Below, in pieces: positions 20,765 to 32,239 of a stretch of DNA of 64,000 nucleotides. Source of the DNA: Malania oleifera (lineage: Eukaryota > Streptophyta > Magnoliopsida > Santalales > Ximeniaceae); contig NC_080419.1 in NCBI RefSeq assembly GCF_029873635.1, positions 80,336,931 through 80,400,930 on the forward strand. The letters are read 5' to 3'. Within the stretch, counting starts at the first letter, position 1. The number at the start of each line of letters is the position of its first letter. A program made the position numbers and the translations under genes. The notes below the pieces were generated by a model. That model did no database searches, was not told the DNA's origin, and saw only the letters and a program-made list of their open reading frames with translations.

Positions 20765-23700
20765 TAAGTTATAATGGTGAAAATAAGCTTCTTAGTGTGG
20801 GGAAAAGCCTGATCATGATGGGCCTATTAAAGTGTACACTCTCTGGGCAGTGGCGAAGGAGGGAGTTATGAGCAAATTTTTTGTATGATAATCAAAGTAA
20901 TTCTGAGGTGCAGATGACTAAATCTTTGAGAAGAATTTGGATGGTAGTTTTTGTGTTGGTGAAAGGAATTGAGGGTGAAATCAGGTGAAAAGGTGATGTA
21001 GGACAGCGACAGACAGAAACAGAGAAAGAATTGACCAGGAGAAACAGGGAGAAGAAGAAAAGAAGGAGAAAGAAGAATGGAGAACAAAGGAGAAGGGAGG
21101 AACAGCTGCAGAACAGTGTAGAGTTAGAAACAGAACAAAAAATAGAGCAGGCCAGAGAAAGAAACAGACAGAGGAGAGGGGAAGAAAGGTGAAAGAAGAA
21201 GAAAGGGGGAAGAAGAAGAGGACATGAAGAGAGGGAGGGAGAATGGACCTGAGGGAGAGTGAAAGAATGACTGCTGTGAGAGAGAAAGCCTGTGAGATTC
21301 AATTGATCATCCCAAGTTCCTTATTCTTACATTGTAAGTCTATATTTGTTTGCAACTAGGAAACTCTAAGGATATAACTATTAAAATTACGAAGCCTTGT
21401 GAAGAGAAGGCCCAATCGCCTCAACTGTAATTTTCTGGTCCCACCCTATCTAATAACCTGAAAACGATGAGAAATCATAAAATAACCCCAAAGTATAATC
21501 TCTAATTTTTAATCTTCAAATGAAATCTGATGGCCCAGAATTATCTGCTAGAGATCCTCTATCGAACTCCCCTTGTTAGAGAAAACTCAGTTGCAAGTTT
21601 TATGGTGGTGCAATGGCAGTAATTTGACAATCTGAAACTGCTTCAACCGAACATAGAAATGAAGAAATGACATAAAATGTATAGCATTCTCAAGCGCCAT
21701 AGGAGAGTTGCAAAAAAGTCCTACTAATAATTTGAAAGCTTCAAATCATCCATATTGTGATTCATGTGAGACAACACTGGTGACAACAGCCTAAAAGCTT
21801 GAAGTTTAGGAGCAATAGCTGATCTTGTGAAATCACCTGCTAGCATAGAGGGCCCCAACATCCTTCGATAAAGTAACAAGTCCTGTAATAAGTCCTCCAA
21901 ACAAGAAATTAATTTAATTTCAAATTTAATGGTAAATCAAAAAATATGCATTTGGTCCATATTGTAAAATGGTAGGAAAGGTTCCACCAAATTTGGTTAA
22001 AGAATGTGTGGAGAGACAAGAAAGAGGAACAGAAGAGTAAGTAGGTGATAGGAGCACATATTCAATGGATTAAGAAGAAATCATCTCAAGGGGATTCTTA
22101 ATAATATGTTCAACAACTAAGGAATCTTGAATACAGTCTAGAGCCACCAATTGTTGCTTATTACTTGAGTTAGGGGTGGCCAATTGTAGTTCTGAAATAA
22201 TCGTTGACAAGCATTTCAGCCTCTGCAGTTGACAGCTCATCTTGAATACCATGGCAAGTCTTAGTATCTAAGTCTAGTAACAAGTCAAGGTCTGTTTTTG
22301 GCTAGTGGTGACATCAACTTTGTCCAAGGTCGCTAAAGAGGAGTCTACACTCTTACCTTGGAAAGAACTATGGCTCACTTCTTGAAAGGAAATGATTAAA
22401 AGGTTTGGAAATTGTGCACTAATAATATGCAAGTCATTTACATAGCCATGATATTTAACTACACAATACTTCATATAAGGACTTGAATACTAGGGTAATA
22501 ATCTTGAACAAGAGTCGTCTCCTGAACATTTTGGACAAATTTATGGCTATCTTTTGACCACTTTGAACTTCCTCTAGATTGATTAAACTCCCTAACATGA
22601 TTACACTGTTAATATAGTTATTTTTTTTCTTATCAAAAACTTAAAAAATTATAAAAAAATTAAAAAAGTGGAACTCCCTAACATGTTGATGTTCTTGTGA
22701 TTGGAGATTTGGAGAAAAATCTCTCAACTTCCAACGCTATGTGATAAACCTCAGACGAAGTGGTCTTTGGGTTTTACCAAGGAATTTGACTTCTAATTTC
22801 TTGTCTTAATCCTTTTCTAAGACATGGTGAATCTTTATGCTTTCATTGTAACACTCCTAAACATAGGATCATTAAAAGTAGCAAAATATTTATACACACA
22901 TGAGGACAATTGTTTAAGGTTATACAATCAGTCTAGTAGTTATCTCCAATAAGAAATTGAGATGTATTATCTTTTAAAAATTATTTCATTTTAGACCATG
23001 TGCTAGGTTGCCTAGAATACCCCATGTCCCTTTCAATCTCTTGCCAATATTCTTTTGCAGCAAAAGAAAAATCATTCAACTAAGGATACTTATGAGGCAC
23101 CTCTCATTTTGCACCAGCCTTTCACTTTGAAGTGCACCTCTTATTGTGCTTCTGCGCCTCTTAGAGATTGCCTTGTCTCAGCTGACCTGAGATGCTAGCT
23201 CACATGCCAATGCGTGCTATAACCAAAATTTAGTGGGGATGAAAGTGAGATTAAGGAAATCTGGAAACAGACCAGCTGGTAATTACAGTTATATTTGTTG
23301 TAGCGTTCTAGCTTAAGGTATTTTGATAAACATTGGCACAATGGCACCTTGAACATGAAGATGCTGAGCAGAGTTTTTTTATAATTTTCAGACTTGTATT
23401 GTCAGAATGAAGTTGTGAGATTGAGGTCTACCACCTTTCTCATATAAATGAAGCACAACTTAAATATGTCACAGCATGTATAAGGCCAAACAATAAGGTT
23501 CATACTTTTAAGGCAAATATGGAGGGAAATGCTAAAGCTTATGACTATGCTGGAGTCAAATTTCCAAGAATCATTAAATTGAGATGTTGCCATGAGGGTC
23601 ATTCCTTTTTTGGGTCGATCCTTGGAGTCTGCTTCAATTTATGTTGCATGCACTTTCTTTTCTGAAATACAAACATTTATGCACCAGTTTTACTTTTTTG

Positions 23701-24080
23701 AAGTGGCATTCCATTTATTATAATTGTTCTGGGTTTTTAATTCTAGTCAATTTGAATTATATTAGCAGCTCAATGGAAGAGTGGCTTACTTGGAACTATG
23801 GATTTCTTTTTCTGATGAATGGAAATATGTCCCTTGAATTTAGGATGGAATACTGTTTGCCTTTTAATGTGCATATGAACATAATGAAGATTTGTGTGGT
23901 GAAGAAAAATGCTGAATTTGCTGAATCTCATAGATTAGCTCTGATTTTTGCTGTTTAAACAGCCTTGCATCATCACTATTACTTGGTTTTTCCGGCCCAA
24001 TTTTTGATGAAATTGTATCAGTGGGCAATTTATTGTTCTGAGTTAGCCTTGTGATTTTTATCTACTTGTTTATTTTGCAG
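20765..24080. other. Intronic sequence with LTR-element traces
   Basis: A purine-rich stretch (about 20890-21300) resembles the leader of the minus-strand element at 17000-17390. ACTCCCCTTGTTAGAGAAAA near 21577 resembles the polypurine-tract region at 14633-14655, so remnants of a related element are likely. No coding domain is recognisable at 21600-23950. The last few hundred bases lead into the branch-site and pyrimidine region before exon 2. Confidence 0.35.
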
Positions 24081-24161
24081 GAATTGCTGTTGCATATTCT
24101 GCCCCAACAAGACATGGATGCTTAAAGGTGGTTGAAAATAAATACTGTGCATCAAAAAGGG
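24081..24161 (+). CDS. Uncharacterised four-TM protein, exon 2
   Basis: This 81-base exon follows TTATTTTGCAG and is followed by the donor GGTATGTTTT. Both junctions are phase 1. It encodes residues 126-152 plus the first base of 153, a short loop with two Cys (RHGCLKVVENKYCASKRG) between the second and third membrane segments. The frame joins exactly with exons 1 and 3. Confidence 0.85.
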
Positions 24162-24744
24162 GTATGTTTTATGTTTGAATTGCCAAATGATTTCCGTTGG
24201 TAGTTAATATTGCTTATAAGAAGATATATGCATAATACAACTTTAATTATTTGTTCCTTTACTAAGAGCATGAGCCACCTTTCATTGCTCACATCTTTCT
24301 GCTAGAATTGGCATGGGATAATGGGTTTCAATTTCTAGCTGAAGGCCTGGGGCCTTCATAGTTCATCCTTGTATATGACATATATGTTTTTAAGTTTTAG
24401 TTCTTTACTATGAGAGGGAGTTGGAATATATAGTTAGAAATGTTGGAATATAAATTTTAAAGTGGATTTTATATTATATTTGTGAAAGAATGTTGTGCCT
24501 CAGTATCTCAAAGTAGCCTATTGTTTTACTTTTCTCGAGTTCATTATTGTTTTCTGTAACTCTCCTTAACTAACTGGAATGGGGAAAAAGGAGAAGGATC
24601 ATGTCATTATCTTGCTTTTAAAGAATGAAAATGAGGGAAATGAAAACTCTTCTGTTGTGCTATTTTGTGTTGGAGAAAAGAGTGGTTTTGATGTTTCATG
24701 TGAAATATCCAATGAAAAAAGTTTAACTTATAATTATCAATCAG

Positions 24745-25151
24745 GTGGAGTCCGCTGTCTAGCCATTCTTAATCTCATATTTGCTACCGTCTATGGTCTT
24801 CTAGCACTCTTCCTCGGATCAAGCCTCCTGACGGTAGGGAGCAGCTGCTCTTTGCCCTTGTTTTGGTGCTACGAGATTGCATCATGGGGACTGGTTATTC
24901 TATACGGAGGAACTGCCTTCTTCCTAAGAAGGAAAGCTGCTGTAATTCTTGACGAGGGTGACTTTGCCGGGCGAAATCTTGGGCTGGAAATGTTAGAAGC
25001 AAGCCCCTTGCAAGTCACACCAGATGTAGAGAGGCGTGTTAATGAAGGCTTCAGGGCATGGATGGGGTCATCTCTCCTATCCTCTGATGAAGAAGATGAG
25101 CCAGACAGTTACGAGGAAGTGCCTCATCCAGCAACAAGGCAGAGAGCTTGA
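24745..25151 (+). CDS. Uncharacterised four-TM protein, exon 3
   Basis: This last coding exon follows the acceptor TATCAATCAG and runs to TGA at 25149-25151, encoding residues 153-287. It holds membrane segments three (about 157-180, CLAILNLIFATVYGLLALFL) and four (about 190-212, containing WGLVILYGGTAFFL). A basic RRKA stop-transfer patch follows, then a soluble tail with an acidic SSDEEDEPDSYEEV run (265-278). Intron 2 (24162-24744, 583 bp) is open in this frame from 24579, so intron retention would give a different open N-terminus, though that is probably chance. Confidence 0.85.
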
Positions 25152-25510
25152 TATCTCAATTTTTCTCTTGTTTGGGGAGATCAATATCTTCTGGCTGACT
25201 TCTTTCGAACTCAGACCACCGGCAGAGATTGGAGTTGAATTTTGGAATGCTGAAGACTTTGGTTTCTTACTGTTTCTATCAGATGTGTGAGAGAGAATGA
25301 AAGAGATGTTGAAAGCACGGTTTTGGAAATTGGAATGAAGTCCAATGAATGACTAGGTTGTACCATTAGTCCATTTTTAGGATTGTAAGTTCGCCAGTAG
25401 TGAAAATTTTAGCTGTAAATTCATTTTCTATGTCAAAAGCCTGATGTGGAAGCGCTGTACATTTTTGTGTTCTCTATTTTTTTTCTCTCGATTTTGAAAA
25501 TTAACAGGAT
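25152..25510 (+). other. 3' untranslated region of the four-TM gene
   Basis: The sequence after the stop is moderately T-rich and non-repetitive. No canonical AATAAA was pinned down, so the polyadenylation site, probably within about 350 bases, is not defined. Confidence 0.4.
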
Positions 25511-27317
25511 ATTTGGTATCATTTACGCTTTTTATTGTATTTCTTTTTTTTTTTTGTAGTGAAAAAATTGATAACAGTGAATTTGTCTACGTTTCTATTT
25601 TTTCATTTTGATTTGTAATTATTGTATAGACAATACAAAATTAGTTCTTGTGCAAACTGGTTATCATCATATAATTTGATATTTAGAATTACTGATTGTG
25701 TCATTACACAATTTTTTTCAAAACCCATAAAAATATATCAATTGCTCTTTTACTAATTATACATTTCAATTGTGTTGGGAAAGGTCTGCTTGGCAACACG
25801 TAGTGTCACAATAACTAACATGGGAAAACAAATACGGGAAAAATAAACTTCCCCCCATATCAGTGAAGACTTCAACTTCTTGCAGTGACAATGTTGGATT
25901 AGTCATACTTCAAGAGTGTTCAGCAAAAATGTATCCTATATTCCTATAGAACTGAAAAATAAATATTGCAAGTCATTGTTAGTAGTTGAGTATGAAAGGT
26001 TGATAGGGAGGCAATCAGCCGATGCAAAACTTAAAAGGCTGCAAATGACTATTATATTGCATTTGTTAATGTAGAAGGCTTCGTTCTAGGTCTTTCTTAG
26101 TCATTTCTATGTTCCTAATACTACATCCTTGATCTTAAAGAATGAACCATCATCTCTACTTTTTCAAGAATGAAATCTTAAGTTGAGTTAATCAGGCCTA
26201 AACTTGTTCCTCCTTCTTGGGTACCAAATGGTTATTGCAAGCTTTCAATACCAAATATGAAGCGAAATCTATCTCAAAGATGACGCACTGGAATCGCTAA
26301 TCGAACCAAAGTTATGGTTTGCTTGAAAATACGAATTGAAACTAAATCGTTTCAAATAGTTAATTGAAATTCGAGTAATTGATTTTTAGGCAATATCCAT
26401 CAATTAACCAAATCATAACTACTGGGTTCAATTTAAAAATTTGAAGTCACTACCGACTAATATATTTCTTTATTATAATCGACATTGTAATTTTAAAATT
26501 CAAGTATCAAAATTGAAGCACCAATAAGAAGTTATAAAAATTTATAAATTTTAAATTAGCATTTCAAAAATATCTATTCATGAATTGGATTGGACAAAAT
26601 CTAAATTCTAAGTCGTAATTCTTGAAAAATCTATATTATATATAATAATATGAATAGTATAATCATTCCGATGTTTGTACTTATAAATTTAAATAAAACA
26701 TAAATCTTTAAAAATGATTTTGAATTTCATACTTTAACTAGCAAGTGGCTCATGCTATGCAGCTACACAAATTAATATGTAAAATAATGAAAAATAATTA
26801 AGGAGAGAATTGTAATGTAGAGTCTAATTGCACTTAAATATTTGAAGGGGTTTATCCAACAAATTGAATTGTTATTATTGATAATTTTTTTTTCCTTTTT
26901 TATTAGAATTTTAAACTTTGAAGACAATTTTTTAAATAGTCTAATAAAAATTTCGATTTGAAATTAAAATGCTTAAGTAAAATGTGTAACAAAAAACAAA
27001 AAATTATTTCTGTGTGAATCTAACTATTCATTGCACTAATAAAGGTTATATATTCATGAGGCAGTATCATCAAATTTCAAAGAAAGATGCAGGTAGTCAG
27101 AGATTATAATTTTTTGACCCTTCAAGTAGAACAAAGTTCATTCTTCTCAAGCAATAGTGCATTAATAGAGCTGAGACCCATCAACAAACTGAAAAATAAA
27201 TAAATTATGCAGCTTAAATCCTAATGAAGAAATCTCAGCACAAACCTAAAAATTATTTCAAAAGTTGAAGTGTATGTATAGGACAAATGTTCATCGTAAA
27301 AAAAGAACATATCCACG
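25511..27317. other. AT-rich intergenic
   Basis: No gene, RNA gene or bounded element was found. Confidence 0.5.
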
Positions 27318-27844
27318 TAGGGGTGAGCATAATTCGGGTTTAACCGAACTAACCGAATTAACTGACTGAGTTCAGTCGGTTCGGTTAGGTTACATATTTG
27401 GATAATTTCGGGTATTCGATTTTCGGTTTGAGTATGGAGAATTTTAATTCGGTTAACCAATTATCCAAATTACTAATTAATTAAAAATTAAATATAAGTA
27501 ATATTAAATATAATTGATATATTATATATTATATAATTATTCTATTTTCTTAATTTATTTATTAAATCAATGTCATTCTCCTATTTCAGCTTTTACAATT
27601 AAAAGAAAGGGTAAAAATTAATTTTATAATTAATTTTAAAATTTGCCATTATATATTTTTTATAATTAATTTTAAATTATTTCGATGAAATTCAATTAAC
27701 CGAATTATTCGAAAGTTGGTTAGATTGGTATGGTTCGCTTACAGCACTTAATTCGGTCGATTCGGTTCAATTAGAGATAATTGTTAACCAAAAGTTTTAG
27801 TCAATTAACTGAATTTGACCAAACCAACCGTTTGCACACCCCTA
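27318..27844. mobile_element. MITE with TAGGGGTG termini
   Basis: It starts TAGGGGTGAGCA and ends, inverted, TAGGGGTGTGCAAACGG. Subterminal regions on both sides are rich in the complementary motifs TTCGGTTAACC and CCGAATTA. The 527-bp AT-rich interior does not encode a protein. Termini like this are common in plant hAT-type MITEs. The flanks share only TATC, so the target duplication is uncertain. Confidence 0.65.
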
Positions 27845-28182
27845 TATCATGAGTGTTGACTCAGCCTTATTCAATACCTCTCGAAAGTTTCCCCTTCTTA
27901 CCCCATTATCAGTCAAGAAGCATCCCAAGAAAGAGACCTTCAGCAGGTCCTCTTGATCAGCATTGCACTTAGAACTCAGAAGCACACTAATATTTTCAGC
28001 AGAATAATTGTCCATCACTTATTTGGATTTTGGAAGCCTTTTGTGACAATGAAAGCATATCGGCATAGAAGGAACTGAAGCCACCTGAAATGAATTATTT
28101 TCAGCTCCATGGAAGCCCACTAATGGCAAAGTTGTGGCTCTTTCACCATAAATATAGAGAAATAATTGGACAATTGCACAAT
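27845..28182. other. Intergenic, nothing recognised
   Basis: This short stretch between two repeats has no supported feature. Confidence 0.4.
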
Positions 28183-28776
28183 GTTAGGGCCCAAGACCCA
28201 ATATGCTTAAACTTTTGGGTCAAGTTGATCTTCACTTATGTGTATCAAGCCCACCCATAAGCTCTTTCAGTCCTAACAAGTGGTATCAGAGCCGACGGTT
28301 CGTAACTCTGGGTCAGTAATATCGAAAAAAATCGAAATGTGAAACTAATTCTCCTAACGTGCTAATAGTTGAAGGACCATGTGTGTGACCAAGGCCAATA
28401 AGGATTATCTAGGCTTGGGATGGATCCGAATAAGGTCAAGACGTGGGAGGTTGGATTGGTTCAAAGACACGTAGAATGCAATCCGAGACACATAAGACGC
28501 CAATGGTAAGGCCTACTTGAGCAACTGTTGGGGAATTGGACTTACTCTTATAAGGGAGATGGTTTCCATTCAAGGGGGAGTGGTTGAAACTCACAAGTGA
28601 GGGGGAGATTATTGAGAATTCCACTTGTGAGTTTGTCTCACATTGGAAAATTAGAGTGGATGATAGGTGCTTATATACATGGTTGGGCCTAAAACCCAAT
28701 AGGCTTAAGCTTTTGGGTCAAGTTGGTGTTCATCCATGTACATCAAGCCCACTCATAGGCTTCTCCGGTCCTAACA
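28183..28776 (+). mobile_element. TRIM-like miniature LTR element
   Basis: A 3' LTR of 167 bp (28610-28776) begins TATTGAGAATTCC and ends GGTCCTAACA. Its last 95 bp or so recur at 28183-28278 as a truncated 5' LTR. Directly after the latter is TGGTATCAGAGCC (28281-28293), a perfect initiator-Met tRNA primer site. A purine tract (GTGAGGGGGAGAT, 28597-28609) precedes the 3' LTR. The 330-bp interior has no coding capacity. Short LTRs, PBS, PPT and a tiny interior define the TRIM class. Confidence 0.75.
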
Positions 28777-30122
28777 GCTTGATCTTGTATAGATTCATAC
28801 GTACAATTGCCTATGAATCTTCTCCAGTGTGATTCAAATTGATGCGGGACTAATAAGCAAGAAAAAATAGAAGAAACAAATGAAAAAAAATAAGATGCAA
28901 AGTAAATATAAATAAAAGAAACTTCGAAAGATGGAAATATAAGGAACATAAAATCAGGCTATTTGCCAGGGATGTTGGGTTAGTTCGGAGGTTCTAGCAT
29001 TCAGATTGAGCCAAGTTATTTCTTATTATTGCAAAGATAAAATTCATTTGCGGACACCCAAGGGGGTGTCGCCCATGTCACTCCCATGTAGCAGACTGGG
29101 CTAAGCTATTTAACACATACGGATCTGTTCTCAACTTCAGTTGACAAAGAGATAAAAAGTTTAACTATTTAAAGCCTTGGGTGAACTTTTGGGCTGATAA
29201 AATTATGTCAATCATGATATGAAGTTGTCGAGGGTTGAGTCGAGGCTCTCAGTCAATGATATGTGGAGCACAGATTGTCAAGATATGCAGAATGGGAACC
29301 ATAATAGGAACAGGAACAGGGTAAGTTACCTGCCCGCGTACACAGTGGGATGGAAGTAAGTTAATTTCTTGGGATCATTCTAGTGGAACAAAAAATGGTG
29401 TTCCAATAATAAAATGCTTTCTCTTTTATACACGAACACACACTTAACATCATGAGCTCATGGATAAATATGGACAATTTCTAGCCAAACAAACATATCT
29501 CAGGAACAATAATGAAAAGTCCAAATACTGAATTAAATAACCTCTAGATTCTCAACTAATTAAGTAATAGTATAAAATAATCAACAACTTAAATAAAGAA
29601 TTCAATTTTACATGAGGAAAAGAATGTGAGGATTGAGACTGATGAGATAAAAAGAATTGCATGTAAAAACAACAGAAGAATCCATTATGACCAAAGTATA
29701 ACAACATCTTCTACAAGCTGTCCATACAATTGAACAATGGAAAACAATTTATACAGTCAGCTCAACTGCTTTCAAACATATTTTAGCATCCATTTTAAAA
29801 GATTCAAAAAAAAAAAAAATCTGAATAGAATTATGAAGCATCATTTGGGCTAACCTTCTTCTTTAGCTGAATAAAAAGGAAGCAAGAGTCGGACTCCACA
29901 GTCGTCAAACACCAGAACAGATTCAAACTGGATGATTGGAAGTCCATAAAACAGTCTGAAATCTAACTCCAAAATAATTAATATAAGAATGACATTAAAA
30001 ATCAAATAACAATAAGAAAAGAATAATAACCTCATTCTTCATAAGGAATCCATTCACAGATGAGAAACCATCAAACCCAAAGAAAGTCCTCAATTGAAAT
30101 TTTACAACTTCCAAAGAGAAAT
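28777..30122. other. Intergenic, nothing recognised
   Basis: AT-rich sequence with short open frames that show no domain. No element boundaries could be supported. Confidence 0.4.
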
Positions 30123-30459
30123 TGTTGTAGTGTGCGGCTCATATCGAGTGAAACATGTGTACCGAGAAAGCATACTTATTTTATTGGCTGGAACAATTAA
30201 TTGGTTGGGGGTGCGGGGGGCAGCGTCCCCACGGTTCGGTACAAGGGTATTTGAGGAATTTTTCTAATACTTTTGTATGAAGGGTTAGTATAAATACATA
30301 TGATTTAATCCTACTTTGATATAATGAAATTCAGCCACCGCTCGCTCCGGTGGATGTAGGCATACTACCGAATCATGTTAAATCCGTGTGTTTTTGTTGC
30401 TTTATCCATCTCTTTGTTTTTTCGTATTACTCATCATAATTGCTGCACGTTTCACAACA
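30123..30459 (+). repeat. 5' LTR of the copia element
   Basis: The 337-bp LTR has perfect TGTTG...CAACA ends and is followed by the primer site TTGGTACCAGAGC (30461-30473). TATAAATAC near 30290 is the likely TATA box. The matching 3' LTR is not in the window. Confidence 0.8.
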
Positions 30460-30480
30460 ATTGGTACCAGAGCTCAGGTC

Positions 30481-31318
30481 ATGATGCTTAGGATTTCTTT
30501 TGCGAAGTTTGACATGGTCAAGTTATATGGATTTGGAAATTTGGGATTATGGAATAAGAGGGTCAAGGATTTGTTAGTGCAACAAGGCATGGTGAAGGCA
30601 CTATACAAAAAGCAGCCGAAAGACATGGATGACATAAATTAGAAGGAACGGGAAGCGAAGGCTGTGGCAAATATCAAACTTTGTCTAGCTGATGACGTGA
30701 TGTATCATGTCATGGATGAGGAATCACCGGTGGCAATTTGGTTGAAACTGAAAAGTCAGTATATGTCCAAGTTGTTGACGAACAAATTTTATTTTAAGTA
30801 GAAATTGTATGGTCTTAAGATGTCAGAGGGCTCAGATCTGAACCAACATGTTAACGTGTTCAACCAAATCATCAGTGATTTGAAGCGAGTTGATGTGAAG
30901 TTCAAAGAAGAAACAAGGCGTTGATGTTACTAAATTCCTTACCTGCTTCTCCTACGTACGAAAATTTGGTTACAACTCTGATGTGGGGGAAAGAAACTCT
31001 CGAATTGAAGGAGATCACAAGTGCTCTATTAGGTTTTCATCAGAGGAAAAAAGTCAGTGATGAGAATTTACAAGGTGAAGGGCTTGTGGTGAGGGGTAAC
31101 TGAGAACTTGGGAGAAACAAGTCCTAGAGTGGATCGAGTAACAATAAATCTTGGTCTAAATCCATGAAGAGGAAGGACATACAATGTTATAAGTGTGGGA
31201 AAAAGGGGCACATAAAATGAGATTGTCTAGAGAAAAACAAGAGGAATACAAATAATAAAGAGAGTCCATCAAAGTCTGCGAATGTAGTGGAAGAAGATGA
31301 CTGAGAGAGCGGTGACGG
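30481..31318 (+). pseudogene. Copia gag, broken
   Basis: The frame from ATG 30481 reads a copia capsid protein (FDMVKLYGFGNLGLWNKRVK near the start) and ends with a nucleocapsid zinc knuckle CYKCGKKGHIK-x-DC at about 31184-31226. Stops occur at about 30640 (where W is expected), 30800 (Q), 31101 and 31218 (W), and a frameshift lies near 30910-30920. Confidence 0.75.
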
Positions 31319-31322
31319 GGAC

Positions 31323-32239
31323 ATGCTTTCTGTTTCATCCAATTCAGACCATCTCACAGATTCTTGGATTCTAGATTTAGCATGCTCCTATCACATGACA
31401 CCCAATAAATATTGGTTTGACACCTATAAGTTGGTAAATTTTGGTTTTGTTCTGATGGGTAATGATGCATCATGCAAAGTTATTGGAATGAGAAATATTA
31501 GAATTAAAATGTTTGATGGTGTTGTTAGAATGTTGTGTGATTTTAGACATCCCAGATTTAAGGAAGAATATGGTTTCATTGGACACTTTAGATTGTAATG
31601 GGTTTAATTACAAGTCTGTAAGTGGAGTAATGAAGGTGGGTAAAGGTGTCTTAGCAGTGATGAAAGGGCAGAAACTAGCAGGAAATATTTATACACTGCT
31701 AGGTACCACAGTTGTAGGTGAAGTTGCAACTGCAAAGTCAGAGTCAAATAGTACAGCCTTGTGGCATATGCGGTTAGGTCATATGGGTGAGTGTGGGATG
31801 ATGCAATTTCATAAAAGAAATCTATTGAAGGGTGTCAAAACATGCAAGTTTGATTTTTGTAGCTATTGTGTTCTTGGGAAACAAATTTGGGTGCAGTTCA
31901 AGACAACCACACACAAGATAGAGAGAATTTTCGACTATGTTTATACAGATGTTTCGAGGCTAATAAGGGTAGCATCATGGGGAGGACATATGTATTTCGT
32001 GAGTTTTATTGATGAATACTCATGAAAGTTTTGGGTGTACTTCATGTGGCACAAGTTAGAAACATTTGCCAAGTACAAGTTATGGAAAGCTGAAGTAGGA
32101 AACTAGACAAGAAGGAAGATCAAATGCCTCAGGTTTGACAATCGTACTGAGTACACAAATTCAAAGTTCACAGAGTTATGTGAGCAGTATGGGATTAAGT
32201 GACACTTCATAGTATGCAAGACACCACAACAGAACGGTA
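31323..32239 (+). pseudogene. Copia protease and integrase N-terminal part, broken
   Basis: The protease reads DSWILDLACSYHMTPNKYW, with the catalytic DS/TG triad damaged (DLA). A frameshift near 31580 leads to the pre-integrase zinc module (LWHMRLGHMG, then CKFDFCSYC) and the integrase core. The first acidic residue is in YTDVSRL (about 31940) and the second in LRFDNRTEYTN (about 32136). Stops interrupt at about 32023, 32103 and 32200. The solo LTR at 32240 cuts the core just before the QNG-x-SE block that carries the third catalytic residue. Confidence 0.75.

Larger units (their letters stand above)
9288..24080 (+). other. Intron 1 of the four-TM protein gene (14.8 kb)
   Basis: The intron is bounded by GTTAGA at 9288 and TTATTTTGCAG ending at 24080, both in phase 1, and the reading frame joins perfectly across it. 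The size comes from transposon accumulation: a hairpin MITE, LINE fragments in both orientations, a minus-strand LTR element with nested hAT-like MITE and SINE, and a solo LTR. Identified elements account for roughly half of the intron. Confidence 0.8.

Noticed and set aside
20892-21302. 136-codon minus-strand frame rich in Ser, Leu and Phe
   Set aside because: It is a translation of a purine-rich low-complexity tract; there is no domain and the composition explains the open frame.
24579-24744. Open frame upstream of exon 3 suggesting an alternative start
   Set aside because: It is intron 2 sequence; the frame from exon 2 joins at 24745 in the correct phase, and the extension shows no conserved feature.
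28183-28776. Considered as part of the 5' end of the copia element
   Set aside because: It has its own primer site, purine tract and LTR pair, and ends 1.3 kb before the copia LTR at 30123.
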